In this document: positions 37,480 to 45,047 of the stretch, in pieces | Position numbering within the stretch: position 1 is the stretch's first letter | How the letters are laid out: each line of letters begins with the position of its first letter | Source: JACPUX01 sp964517465 | GTDB lineage: Bacteria; Pseudomonadota; Gammaproteobacteria; Burkholderiales; Casimicrobiaceae | Assembly: GCA_964517465.1 (NCBI GenBank) | Contig: CAZFEK010000024.1 | Span: 1 to 64,000 of the forward strand | Reading direction: 5' to 3' | Length of the DNA: 64,000 nt | Position numbers and translations under genes: made by a program | Notes under the pieces: generated by a model | Databases searched by the model: none | What the model was told of the DNA's origin: nothing | What the model saw: the letters and a program-made list of their open reading frames with translations, nothing else

Positions 37480-38112
37480 ATGAAAGAACAGTTTGGCGTT
37501 TTGGTTTTTGCCCTGGCGAGCGGCGCAGCCGTCGCTCAGAACGGTTTTTATTCCGGGTACACCGATCGCTCGCGCAGCCTGCAAGGCGGTCCCGCCTTGG
37601 CCACGCCTTGGAGCATGTTGGCCCCGGTGGCCAAAGAAGAGTCGGCCAATAGCGCCCTGATCTACGGCGGCTACCGCTTCCGCGAAGCTTTTGCCGTGGA
37701 AGCGGCGGTTTCCAGCCATACCACCACACACAAGCTCGGCTTGCGCTTGGATCCGCGCACGCTTTTGCCCGGTGCGGGCGTTCCCGGCGTCTTGGAACAG
37801 CGGCCGCAAACTTGGAACCTCGATCTTTTCACCAACTGGTCGGTGCAGCCCAGCCTTTCCCTCTATGGACGGCTCGGTTACGGTTATCAAGACCCGCGGG
37901 CGCCTGCGTCGGCGACTTTGGCGGAAACCGCGGGGCGGCGAAGCACCCGCGAGGGGTTCAACTACGGGGTTGGCTTGCGTTACGATCTCAATCGCTCGCT
38001 TGGCCTGCGGCTCGAATATGCCCGCCATGGTTTTACCCTGCCGGGGTCCGAGCTGCTCAATCGCCTGCCGGAGACGGATCAACTCTCGATCGGCGTACAA
38101 TATCGGTTCTAG
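37480..38112 (+). CDS. Outer-membrane beta-barrel protein
   Basis: Predicted eight-stranded outer-membrane barrel of the OmpA-like/OmpW-like size class; function unknown. The 210 residues have a signal peptide (1-19, ending AAVAQ-NG) and alternating amphipathic strands such as SLYGRLGYGYQDP, FNYGVGLRYDLN and GLRLEYARHGF. The C-terminus IGVQYRF ends in phenylalanine, the usual signal for barrel insertion. It sits between mobB and moaD, but nothing in it suggests molybdate. A promoter candidate and a ribosome-site hairpin lie upstream. Confidence 0.82.
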   Translation: MKEQFGVLVFALASGAAVAQNGFYSGYTDRSRSLQGGPALATPWSMLAPVAKEESANSALIYGGYRFREAFAVEAAVSSHTTTHKLGLRLDPRTLLPGAGVPGVLEQRPQTWNLDLFTNWSVQPSLSLYGRLGYGYQDPRAPASATLAETAGRRSTREGFNYGVGLRYDLNRSLGLRLEYARHGFTLPGSELLNRLPETDQLSIGVQYRF

Positions 38113-38152
38113 TGGTCTATCGGCCTCGCGCCTCGAAGCGAGGCGCGTTCAC

Positions 38153-38410
38153 ATGGAACTGCAACTGCTTTATCTCGCCCGCCTGCGCGAGGTCTTCGGC
38201 CTGGGCGCCGAACGCTGGCAAGCCTCGCCGGAGGTTACCGATGTGGCGTCTTTGCTCGCCGCGCTGCGTTCCCGCGGCGGCGTCTGGAGCGAAGAGCTGG
38301 CGCCGCAGAAGGCCTTCCGGGTGGCGGTGAACCACGACATGGCGCAAGCTGCGACGCCGCTCAAAGAGGGCGACGAAGTGGCAATTTTTCCGCCGGTCAC
38401 CGGCGGTTAG
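38153..38410 (+). CDS. moaD: Molybdopterin synthase small subunit MoaD
   Basis: Ubiquitin-like sulfur carrier that donates sulfur for the dithiolene of molybdopterin. The 85 residues start MELQLLYLARLREVFG and end EVAIFPPVTGG, with the C-terminal Gly-Gly that is adenylated and thiocarboxylated. It lies 11 bases before moaE, its partner in the synthase. The activating enzyme MoeB is not in the window. Confidence 0.93.
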   Translation: MELQLLYLARLREVFGLGAERWQASPEVTDVASLLAALRSRGGVWSEELAPQKAFRVAVNHDMAQAATPLKEGDEVAIFPPVTGG

Positions 38411-38421
38411 GCAGGCCGCGA

Positions 38422-38871
38422 GTGTTTCGGATCTCGGTTCAGCAGGCCGATTTCGATCCCGGCACGGAAATCACCCGGCTGCACGCCCGGCAAGCGCGGG
38501 TCGGTGCGGTGGCGGCTTTCGTGGGCCTGGTGCGCGACCTAAACGAGGAGGCGCCGGTTTCCGGCATGTTCCTGGAGCACTATCCGGGCATGACGGAGAA
38601 ATCGCTGGCGACCATCGCCGCCGAGGCCGAGCATCGCTGGAACATTTTCGATGGCGTGATCATTCACCGCGTCGGGCCGCTGGTCCCCGAAGACCGTATC
38701 GTGCTGGTTGCAGTGGCCAGTGCCCACAGGGGTGATGCCTTTGCCGCCTGCGAGTTCGTCATGGACTATTTGAAGACTCGGGCTCCCTTCTGGAAGCGGG
38801 AGAACACCGAAGATGGCGAGCGCTGGGTAGAAGCCAGAACGGCAGACGAAAAAGCCGCAGACCGCTGGTGA
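38422..38871 (+). CDS. moaE: Molybdopterin synthase large subunit MoaE
   Basis: Catalytic subunit that binds precursor Z (cyclic pyranopterin monophosphate) and two MoaD molecules. The 149 residues show VGAVAAFVGLVRDLN, LEHYPGMTEKSL, HRVGPLVPEDRIVLVAVAS, and the active-site lysine region DYLKTRAPFWKRE. It starts with GTG 11 bases after moaD. The pair is the usual moaDE operon. Confidence 0.94.
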   Translation: MFRISVQQADFDPGTEITRLHARQARVGAVAAFVGLVRDLNEEAPVSGMFLEHYPGMTEKSLATIAAEAEHRWNIFDGVIIHRVGPLVPEDRIVLVAVASAHRGDAFAACEFVMDYLKTRAPFWKRENTEDGERWVEARTADEKAADRW

Positions 38872-39020
38872 CGCACCGATGGCTGCCCGAGGCCCTTCCG
38901 CCGCAGTGTTCGCGCGCCGGTGTTTGCCTCGCCGCTTGACCGAGCTTCTTGGCTTGGTTACTTTGCCGGCTTGCGGCCGAAAAACCCTCGCTCATCGGCC
39001 GGCGCCTTGCGGAGAACGAG

Positions 39021-39401
39021 TTGATCGCACAATTTGCTGCCGTCGGTTTGGGTGCGATGCTCGGCGCTTGGCTGCGCTGGCTGCTCGGTTTGGGGCTGAA
39101 CGCTTTTTTCCCCACCGTGCCGGCCGGAACCTTGGCGGCGAATTTGCTCGGCGGGTATTTGATCGGACTCGCGATGGGGTACTTTGCCGCACACCCCGGC
39201 CTGGCTCCCGAAGCGCGGCTGTTCATCATCACCGGGTTCCTCGGCGGGTTGACGACTTTTTCCACCTTTTCGGCCGAAGTCGTCACCCTGATCGGGCGCA
39301 ACCAGTATGCCTGGGCCTTGGCGGCCAGCGCCATGCACCTATTGGGGTCGCTGGCCATGACCGGATTGGGTCTGCTCACCCTCAAAGTCCTCGGGGATTA
39401 G
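39021..39401 (+). CDS. fluC: Fluoride ion channel FluC/CrcB
   Basis: Dual-topology inner-membrane channel that exports fluoride. The 126 residues form four membrane helices with the family strings GTLAANLLGGYLIGLAMG and FLGGLTTFSTFSAE, the latter containing the fluoride-lining Phe/Ser/Thr residues. I choose a TTG start at 39021 because GGAG lies 6 bases ahead and the length then matches the family; upstream in-frame codons add a non-membrane leader. A DUF190 gene follows after 1 base, a common pairing. No fluoride riboswitch could be recognised in the 150 bases upstream. Confidence 0.9.
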   Translation: MIAQFAAVGLGAMLGAWLRWLLGLGLNAFFPTVPAGTLAANLLGGYLIGLAMGYFAAHPGLAPEARLFIITGFLGGLTTFSTFSAEVVTLIGRNQYAWALAASAMHLLGSLAMTGLGLLTLKVLGD

Positions 39402-39402
39402 A

Positions 39403-39726
39403 ATGAACACGCGCGGCTGGTACCTGAAATTCTATTTGCCGCAGAAAGCGCGCCATGGCGGGCAACTCATGTACGATTGGCTGCTGGGCGAGGCGCGCGA
39501 ACTCGGTTTGCACGGCGGTTCGGCGTTTCGCGCCGTGGCGGGGTATGGTCGGCACGGGCGCATCCATGAAGATCACTTTTTCGAATTGGCGGGCGATCTT
39601 CCCGTGGAAGTGGGTTTTGCGGTCGACGAGTCCGAAGCGGAGGCCCTGCTCGCGCTGATCGAGCGCGAAGGATTGCAGATCTTCTTTGTCAAATTCCCGG
39701 TCGAATTTGGCGTAACCGGTGAGTGA
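39403..39726 (+). CDS. DUF190 family protein
   Basis: Small soluble protein of 107 residues with the DUF190 pattern: KFYLPQKARHGGQLMYDWLL, then HGGSAFRAVAGYGRHGRIH, and a ferredoxin-like (PII-like) fold. Genes of this family often follow crcB/fluC, as here with a 1-base gap, so a regulatory role in fluoride export is suspected. The molecular function is not known. Its ATG start directly follows the fluC stop. Confidence 0.88.
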   Translation: MNTRGWYLKFYLPQKARHGGQLMYDWLLGEARELGLHGGSAFRAVAGYGRHGRIHEDHFFELAGDLPVEVGFAVDESEAEALLALIEREGLQIFFVKFPVEFGVTGE

Positions 39727-39734
39727 GTGCGCAA

Positions 39735-40709
39735 ATGAACCACGCGATCAGGTTTAATCAAACGGGCGGCCCGGAAGTACTGCGCTGGGAGGAATGTCAC
39801 GTCGGCGCCCCCGGACCCGGGGAAGTGCGCCTGCGGCATAGTGCGGTGGGCGTCAATTTCATCGATACCTATCACCGCAGCGGCCTTTATCCCTTGCCGC
39901 TGCCGGCTACGCCGGGTTTGGAAGGCGCCGGAGTGGTCGTCGCCGTCGGAGATGGGGTGGTCGAATTGAAGCCGGGGGACCGTGTGGCCTATGTCGGCGG
40001 ACCACCCGGCGGGTATGCCGAAGAGCGTCTCATCCCGGCGGCGCGGGTGGTTCGTTTGCCGGAAGCGATCGACGAGCGCCAGGCGGCGGCGATGATGTTG
40101 CGCGGGCTGACAGTGCAATACCTCTTTCGCCGCACCTTCCGTCTGCAGCCCGGGCAGACCATTCTATTTCACGCTGCGGCCGGGGGGGTAGGGCTGATCG
40201 CCTGCCAATGGGCGCAGGCGCTCGGCGTAACCATGATCGGCACGGTTTCCTCGGACGAAAAAGCGGAACTCGCCAAAGCGCATGGTTGTGCGCACACCAT
40301 CGTTTATACCCGCGAAAACTTTGTCGAAAGGGTGAAGGAAATCACGCAAGGCCGCGGCGTGCCGGTGGTGTACGATTCGGTGGGCAAAGACACCTTTCCC
40401 GGCTCGCTCGACTGCCTGGCGCCTTTGGGCATGTTCGTCAGTTATGGCAACGCTTCGGGTCCGGTGCCGCCTTTCGACATGCTGCTCCTGGCCCAGAAAG
40501 GTTCGCTCTTTGCCACTCGTCCGACGCTGATGAATTACACCGCCAAGCGCGACGAGCTGGAGGGGATGTCACGCGAGTTGTTCGAAATGGTGGCGAGCGG
40601 GAAGATCCACGTCGAGGCCCGCCACGCTTTTGCCTTGGCCGATGCCGCCCAGGCGCATCGCGATCTCGAAGGCAGAAAGACTGCCGGTTCGGTGATCCTG
40701 ATCCCATGA
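39735..40709 (+). CDS. qor: NADPH:quinone oxidoreductase (zeta-crystallin type)
   Basis: Medium-chain reductase family enzyme that reduces quinones by one electron using NADPH. The 324 residues have GVNFIDTYHRSGLYPLPLPA, PGLEGAGVV, the nucleotide-binding ILFHAAAGGVGLIACQWAQA, and TRPTLMNY near the end. No zinc-binding cysteines are present, as in other quinone reductases. A GTG at 39723 overlapping the DUF190 stop (GTGA) is an alternative start. The stop overlaps the next gene by ATGA. Confidence 0.9.
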   Translation: MNHAIRFNQTGGPEVLRWEECHVGAPGPGEVRLRHSAVGVNFIDTYHRSGLYPLPLPATPGLEGAGVVVAVGDGVVELKPGDRVAYVGGPPGGYAEERLIPAARVVRLPEAIDERQAAAMMLRGLTVQYLFRRTFRLQPGQTILFHAAAGGVGLIACQWAQALGVTMIGTVSSDEKAELAKAHGCAHTIVYTRENFVERVKEITQGRGVPVVYDSVGKDTFPGSLDCLAPLGMFVSYGNASGPVPPFDMLLLAQKGSLFATRPTLMNYTAKRDELEGMSRELFEMVASGKIHVEARHAFALADAAQAHRDLEGRKTAGSVILIP

Positions 40710-41149
40710 TCGTCTTCAATCTCCATTGCGCCGACGAACACCGTTTCGAAGGCTGGTTTCGCTCTCCAGAAGATTACCTGGAGCAGCGGGAGCGGGACTT
40801 GGTCGCCTGCCCGGTCTGCGGCAACACGCGAGTCGAGCGCTTGCCCACCGCCCCGCGCCTCAATCTGTCGAACCCGAGCGAGCCGGCCGCAGCCGACCGG
40901 CTCCCGTCCCAAGCCGAGGGAGCGGCGGATCTTGCCGCCGGCTTGCGCCAACTGCGGCGTTTGTTTGGCAATGCCGAAGACGTGGGCGAGCGTTTTGCCG
41001 AAGAGGCCCGGCGCATCCACTACGAGGAGGCGCCGGCGCGCAGCATACGCGGCAAGGCCAGCCGGAGCGAGTTCACGGAACTGGTGGAAGAGGGAATCAG
41101 TGCTTTGCCGCTGCCGGCGGATTGGGTGCCCGAGAGCGACCTGAACTGA
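40706..41149 (+). CDS. DUF1178 family protein
   Basis: Protein of 147 residues with an N-terminal zinc-ribbon-like part (MIVFNLHCADEHRFEGWFRS, then CPVCGNTRVERLPTAPRLN) and a helical C-terminal part (RQLRRLFGNAEDVGERFAEE, ARRIHYEEAPARSIRGKAS). This is the DUF1178 family of proteobacteria. Function unknown. The four-Cys/His arrangement suggests metal binding, as in FmdB-like regulators. It overlaps qor by ATGA and ends the rightward run. Confidence 0.85.
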   Translation: MIVFNLHCADEHRFEGWFRSPEDYLEQRERDLVACPVCGNTRVERLPTAPRLNLSNPSEPAAADRLPSQAEGAADLAAGLRQLRRLFGNAEDVGERFAEEARRIHYEEAPARSIRGKASRSEFTELVEEGISALPLPADWVPESDLN

Positions 41150-41214
41150 AGTCGAGGGGGTTGCGGATCGCCCTTGCCGGACCGCGCCGCGGCAGGAAAA
41201 AAAGCGCGGGCTTT

Positions 41215-42681
41215 TCAGACCTCATTCAGAAGCTTGCGCGCCATGGCGGGCAGCTCGGAGGCGCGCAAACCGATAGGACCGACACCCTCGGCGACCAGCG
41301 CGTCGGCCGCGGCGCCATGCAGCGCAGTGGCCAACACCAGCGATTCGGCGACCGGCAGGCCTTGCGCCAAAAAGGCGCCGATCATGCCGGAAAGCACGTC
41401 TCCCGTGCCGCCGCTAGCCAGGCCGTGGTTGCCGGTGCGGTTGATGCCCCAGATGCCGTCCGGCACGGCGTAGACGCTGCCCGCGCCTTTGATCAAAACG
41501 CAGGCGTTGAGCTTCGCGGCCAGGCGGCGGGCCGCTGCCAGGCGGTCCGCCTGGACTTCCGGCACGGTGCAGCGCAGCAGCCTTGCCGCCTCGCCCGGGT
41601 GGGGCGTGAGCACCGTCGGGGCATCGCGCTGCGCCAGGCGGGTGGTATACATCGGGCGCATACGGGCCAGGCAGTTGAGCGCGTCGGCATCGAGCACCAA
41701 AGGGCATTTGACCTTGATCGCCTGCACCAGAAGATCTTTGGCGTCCTCGCTTGCGCCCAGGCCGGTTCCCAACACCAAAGCGCTGGTGTCGGCAGCAGCC
41801 GGGTGATTGTGGGAGCGCAGCATCAACTCGGGATTGGCCGGGTCGAAGGCGGGCGGTTCATGGGCCAGCAGGCTCACCCAAACTTTGCCTACGCCGAGGT
41901 GAACCGCAGCCCGGCCGGCCAGCAAAGCGGCGCCAACCATACCATCGGCGCCGCCGATGACACCCAAGGTGCCATAGTCACCCTTGTGGCTGTTGCGGCG
42001 CCGCTGCGGCAGCAGCGCTTTGGCTGCGGGCCACTCGATGGTATGGCCTTGCGGTGCGACGACGGCAGGAGCATCTAGCGCGAGGGGGCAAACGCTGATT
42101 TGGCCGCAAAAATCAACGCCGTCAAAGGTAAGCAGCCCGGGCTTGAAACCGATGAAAGTCGCGGTGCGCGTGGCCCGAACGCAGGCGCCGCACGCCTGGC
42201 CCGAATCTGCATCGAGCCCGCTGGGGACATCCAGGGAAAGGATCGGCGCCGGCAGGAGGTTGATGTGTTCGACCCAGTCGGCATAAGGTTCTTCGAGGGC
42301 TCGGGCAAGGCCGATGCCAAAAAGGCCATCCACCACCAGTGCCCAGTCGCGACGGCTCGGGAGATCGTGTGCGATCTTTCCGCCGGCATCGAGCCAGGCC
42401 TTGCGCGCCGCGGCGGCTTCGGCAGGGAGTTCTTCCGGATCGGCGGCAAATACCACCCCCACGGCCTGCCCTGCTTCTTTGAGCTTGCGCGCCAGCACGA
42501 AGGCGTCGCCGCCGTTGTTGCCCGGTCCGGCCAAAACCAGCACCGGGCCTTTTCGTCCGGCAAGCATTTGCTGCGCCACCGCCGCGGCCTCGGTTCCGGC
42601 GCGCTCCATCAGCGGCAGGTCACCGGTAGCCTGTTCGATCTGGCGAATTTCCTCGCTGGTGTAGATCGGTGCGAAGCCCAT
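41215..42681 (-). CDS. nnrE-nnrD: Bifunctional NAD(P)HX epimerase/dehydratase
   Basis: Repairs hydrated NADH and NADPH: the N-terminal domain epimerises the R and S hydrates, the C-terminal domain removes water with ADP. The 488 residues comprise a YjeF_N domain (about 1-205, LVLAGPGNNGGDAFVLARKL, SLDVPSGLDADSG) and a carbohydrate-kinase-like domain (about 225-485, HKGDYGTLGVIGG, TPHPGEAARLL, GGTGDVLSGMIGA). The ATG at 42681 has AAGGA 10 bases ahead; an ATG 33 bases upstream has no site. It diverges from the LysR gene across about 105 bases, where a TATAAT on the minus strand may be its -10 box. Confidence 0.93.
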   Translation of the reverse strand: MGFAPIYTSEEIRQIEQATGDLPLMERAGTEAAAVAQQMLAGRKGPVLVLAGPGNNGGDAFVLARKLKEAGQAVGVVFAADPEELPAEAAAARKAWLDAGGKIAHDLPSRRDWALVVDGLFGIGLARALEEPYADWVEHINLLPAPILSLDVPSGLDADSGQACGACVRATRTATFIGFKPGLLTFDGVDFCGQISVCPLALDAPAVVAPQGHTIEWPAAKALLPQRRRNSHKGDYGTLGVIGGADGMVGAALLAGRAAVHLGVGKVWVSLLAHEPPAFDPANPELMLRSHNHPAAADTSALVLGTGLGASEDAKDLLVQAIKVKCPLVLDADALNCLARMRPMYTTRLAQRDAPTVLTPHPGEAARLLRCTVPEVQADRLAAARRLAAKLNACVLIKGAGSVYAVPDGIWGINRTGNHGLASGGTGDVLSGMIGAFLAQGLPVAESLVLATALHGAAADALVAEGVGPIGLRASELPAMARKLLNEV

Positions 42682-42786
42682 TATTGTCCTTGGCTGATTC
42701 GATTCGTCCCCCATGGACTCGATTATATGCCTCGAAGGGGCAATAATGTCCGCGTCGCGCGCAAATGAAAGGCGGGAGGGAGGCGA

Positions 42787-43704
42787 GTGGAAATCAAGTG
42801 GTTGGAAGATTTTCTGTGCTTGGCCGAGCTGCGCAGCTTTTCGCGGGCGGCGGCTGCCCGCCATGTCACTCAGCCGGCCTTCAGCCGGCGCATTCGCGCT
42901 TTGGAAACCTGGCTGGGCGCCGAACTGATCGACCGCGCGACCTATCCGACTCGGCTTACGCCGGCGGGCGAGGTTTTTCGGGAACAGAGCGGCGATCTCC
43001 TGCGGGCTATCCTCGAATTGCGCGCCGCGGTGCAGGGCAGGGGCCGGCCGGACGAGGATAGCTTGCAGTTCGCTGTCCCGCACACGCTTTCCCTCACCTT
43101 GTTTCCTCGGTGGCTGGCCGAGCTTGAGGAAAAAACCGGCAAATTGGCCACGCGTCTGGTGGCGGCCAATGTCCATGATGCCGTAACCGCGCTGGTCGAG
43201 GGGAACTGCGATCTTCTCCTGTGTTACCACCACGCCGCCGAGCCCGTGCAGCTGGACCCCGCGCGTTATCCCATGCTGGTGCTGGGAGTGGAGCGCTTGA
43301 AGCCTTATTCGCGTGCCGGCGCGCAGGGCGAACCGCGCTTTCGATTGCCCGGCAGCGCCGCGCGGCCAGTGCCGTTTCTTGCCTATTCCGCCAACGCCTA
43401 CCTCGGTCGCATCGTCGAGACGGTCTTGCGCAATGCGCCGCGACCGGTGCACCTTTTAAGGCGCTATGAAACCGATATGGCCGAAGCGCTCAAGGCCATG
43501 GTGCTCGAAGGGCATGGCATAGCTTGGCTGCCGGACAGCGCGGTGCAGCGCGAAACGCGCCGAAAACAGCTCGCGCCGGCCGCCGGCGAGGCGGAACTGT
43601 CGCAATGGTCGGGGGAGATGGAAATTCGGCTTTACCGCGACCGGGACCGCCGGCGGGAGGTCGTCGACCGGGCCTGGACTGCCGCCAGCGCGATGAATCA
43701 CTGA
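42787..43704 (+). CDS. LysR-family regulator, HypT-like
   Basis: Transcription regulator of 305 residues. The winged HTH (about 1-62) reads EIKWLEDFLCLAELRSFSRA, then VTQPAFSRRIRALETWLGAE. The effector domain has PHTLSLTLFPRWL, FLAYSANAYLGRIVETVL and VLEGHGIAWLPDSAVQ. These follow E. coli HypT/YjiE, a hypochlorite-responsive regulator, fairly closely. It starts with GTG after a GGAGG site. A 7-bp perfect dyad lies 32 bases after its stop and upstream of gltI, so control of the glt operon is a reasonable guess, with sensing of an amino acid or oxidant unresolved. Confidence 0.88.
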   Translation: MEIKWLEDFLCLAELRSFSRAAAARHVTQPAFSRRIRALETWLGAELIDRATYPTRLTPAGEVFREQSGDLLRAILELRAAVQGRGRPDEDSLQFAVPHTLSLTLFPRWLAELEEKTGKLATRLVAANVHDAVTALVEGNCDLLLCYHHAAEPVQLDPARYPMLVLGVERLKPYSRAGAQGEPRFRLPGSAARPVPFLAYSANAYLGRIVETVLRNAPRPVHLLRRYETDMAEALKAMVLEGHGIAWLPDSAVQRETRRKQLAPAAGEAELSQWSGEMEIRLYRDRDRRREVVDRAWTAASAMNH

Positions 43705-43735
43705 GACTTCAAAGCCCAACTTCTTCTGCTTTGTG

Positions 43736-43756
43736 GTTATGCATAAAAAGCATAAC
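43736..43756. promoter_or_regulatory. Perfect dyad upstream of gltI, candidate LysR site
   Basis: GTTATGC-N7-GCATAAC, the spacer being ATAAAAA. It contains the T-N11-A framework of LysR binding sites and stands out as A+T-rich. It lies between the LysR gene and gltI, about 75 bases before the best -35 box. Confidence 0.5.
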
Positions 43757-43829
43757 GGCATGTTGAATAGGCATTGGATGCTGCACTGCGGTTTCGGGTA
43801 CATTCCGCCGCGGCTTACAAGGCTCTGGT

Positions 43830-43858
43830 TCGACAAAGCGTCGGCCGCTCGCTACACT
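43830..43858 (+). promoter_or_regulatory. Candidate sigma70 promoter of gltIJKL
   Basis: TCGACA (43830-43835), 17 bases, TACACT (43853-43858). Both hexamers are close to consensus. Transcription from about 43865 would give a 170-base leader before gltI. Confidence 0.5.
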
Positions 43859-43908
43859 TGTCGCACGCGTCTGGGTCTACCCATCCAGATTGCGCTGCCA
43901 CGAGAACA

Positions 43909-43992
43909 ATGATGTCGCTGGAGGAGTACCTCTCTCACCACGTGCTGCACGCGGCATGCGCACTGCATCGCCCCTGCGGGCATTCCGGCTGA
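43909..43992 (+). CDS. Possible leader peptide in the gltI 5' leader
   Basis: A 27-codon frame opening ATG ATG inside the leader between the candidate promoter and gltI. The peptide begins MMSLEEYLSHHVLHAAC and has four His and two Cys. The ribosome site (GAGAA) is weak. It ends 43 bases before the gltI ATG. No run of one amino acid typical of attenuators is present, so it may be chance. It is listed because nothing else explains the long leader. Confidence 0.2.
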   Translation: MMSLEEYLSHHVLHAACALHRPCGHSG

Positions 43993-44035
43993 CCCATTTC
44001 CGTTGATCGACCCTTTTATCGCGAAGGAGGCTTTA

Positions 44036-44950
44036 ATGAAATTCTGTACAAAACTGGCTTTGGGGATGGCCCTGGGCGGATTGGTCAGTGCCGCGGCGCT
44101 GGCGCAGGATCTCTCCGGCACGCTGAAGAAAATCAAAGACACCGGCGCCGTGACCATGGGCGTGCGCGAGTCCTCGGGCGGCCTGTCGTTCACCACGGGT
44201 GACGGCAAGTTCGCCGGCTTCCACGTTGCCCTGTGCGAGCGCGTGTTGGCCGACGTGCAAAAACAACTGAAGCTTGCCAAGCTCGACATCAAGTACCAGC
44301 CGGTCACCTCCCAAAACCGCATCCCCCTGGTGCAAAACGGCACCGTGGACATCGAGTGCGGTTCCACCACCAATAACCTGGCCCGCCAGAAAGACGTCTC
44401 TTTTGCCGTGACCACCTTCGTCGAGGAAGTGCGCATCGCAGTCAAGGCGAATTCGGGCATCACCTCCATCGCCCAGCTCAATGGCAAGAACGTGGCCACG
44501 ACCACCGGCACGACCTCGGTGCAGCACCTGCGCAAACACGAGCGAGCCACCGGGGTCAACTTCAACGAAGTGTTCGGCAAAGATCACGCCGACAGCTTCC
44601 TGCTGCTGGAATCCGGTCGTGCTGACGCCTTCGTGATGGACGGCCAAATTCTTGCGGGCAACATCGCCAAAGCCAAGAACCCCGCCGACTTCAAGATCGT
44701 GGGCGAGACGCTTTCGGTCGAGCCGATCAACATCATGATTCGCAAGGATGACCCTGCCTTCAAGAAAGCGGTGGACGACAGCCTGATCGCCATGATGAAG
44801 TCGGGTGAAATGGCCAAGGTTTACGACAAGTGGTTCATGCAGCCCATTCCCCCGGCGAACAAGCCGATCGGCCTCGCAGCTTCGGATGCAACCAAAGCCG
44901 CCTGGGCCAATCCCAACGACAAACCGATGGAAGATTACGCCAAGAAATAA
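44036..44950 (+). CDS. gltI: Glutamate/aspartate ABC transporter binding protein GltI
   Basis: Periplasmic solute-binding protein, family 3, for the GltIJKL importer. The 304 residues have a signal peptide (1-23, ending SAAALA-QD), then GTLKKIKDTGAVTMGVRESS, PLVQNGTVDIECGSTTNNLA and the hinge-side VATTTGTTSVQHLRKH. This matches the E. coli GltI pattern, so glutamate and aspartate are likely ligands. A strong AAGGAGG site lies 6 bases before the ATG, in line with the high output expected of a binding protein. The membrane genes follow after a 97-base spacer with two hairpins. Confidence 0.94.
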   Translation: MKFCTKLALGMALGGLVSAAALAQDLSGTLKKIKDTGAVTMGVRESSGGLSFTTGDGKFAGFHVALCERVLADVQKQLKLAKLDIKYQPVTSQNRIPLVQNGTVDIECGSTTNNLARQKDVSFAVTTFVEEVRIAVKANSGITSIAQLNGKNVATTTGTTSVQHLRKHERATGVNFNEVFGKDHADSFLLLESGRADAFVMDGQILAGNIAKAKNPADFKIVGETLSVEPINIMIRKDDPAFKKAVDDSLIAMMKSGEMAKVYDKWFMQPIPPANKPIGLAASDATKAAWANPNDKPMEDYAKK

Positions 44951-44971
44951 TTCTGGCGCTGGGTAGAAAGA

Positions 44972-44993
44972 CGGGGGCGAGGCTTCGCCCCCG
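44972..44993 (+). promoter_or_regulatory. Hairpin 1 between gltI and gltJ
   Basis: CGGGGGCGA and TCGCCCCCG pair perfectly over 9 bp around a GGCT loop. There is no T-run, so it is more likely an mRNA-stabilising or pausing element than a full terminator. Confidence 0.6.
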
Positions 44994-44999
44994 CGGCAA

Positions 45000-45023
45000 C
45001 CGGCGGGACGAAAATCCCGCCGG
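45000..45023 (+). promoter_or_regulatory. Hairpin 2 between gltI and gltJ
   Basis: CCGGCGGGA and TCCCGCCGG form a 9-bp perfect stem around CGAAAA, 25 bases before the gltJ TTG. With hairpin 1 it could protect gltI mRNA from 3' decay and lower expression of the membrane genes, as REP hairpins do between malE and malF. Confidence 0.6.
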
Positions 45024-45047
45024 CCGATTGGGTCGGGGGAGTCGCCA

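Noticed and set aside
38872..39020. Fluoride riboswitch upstream of fluC
   Set aside because: The conserved fluoride-motif strings could not be found in this interval.
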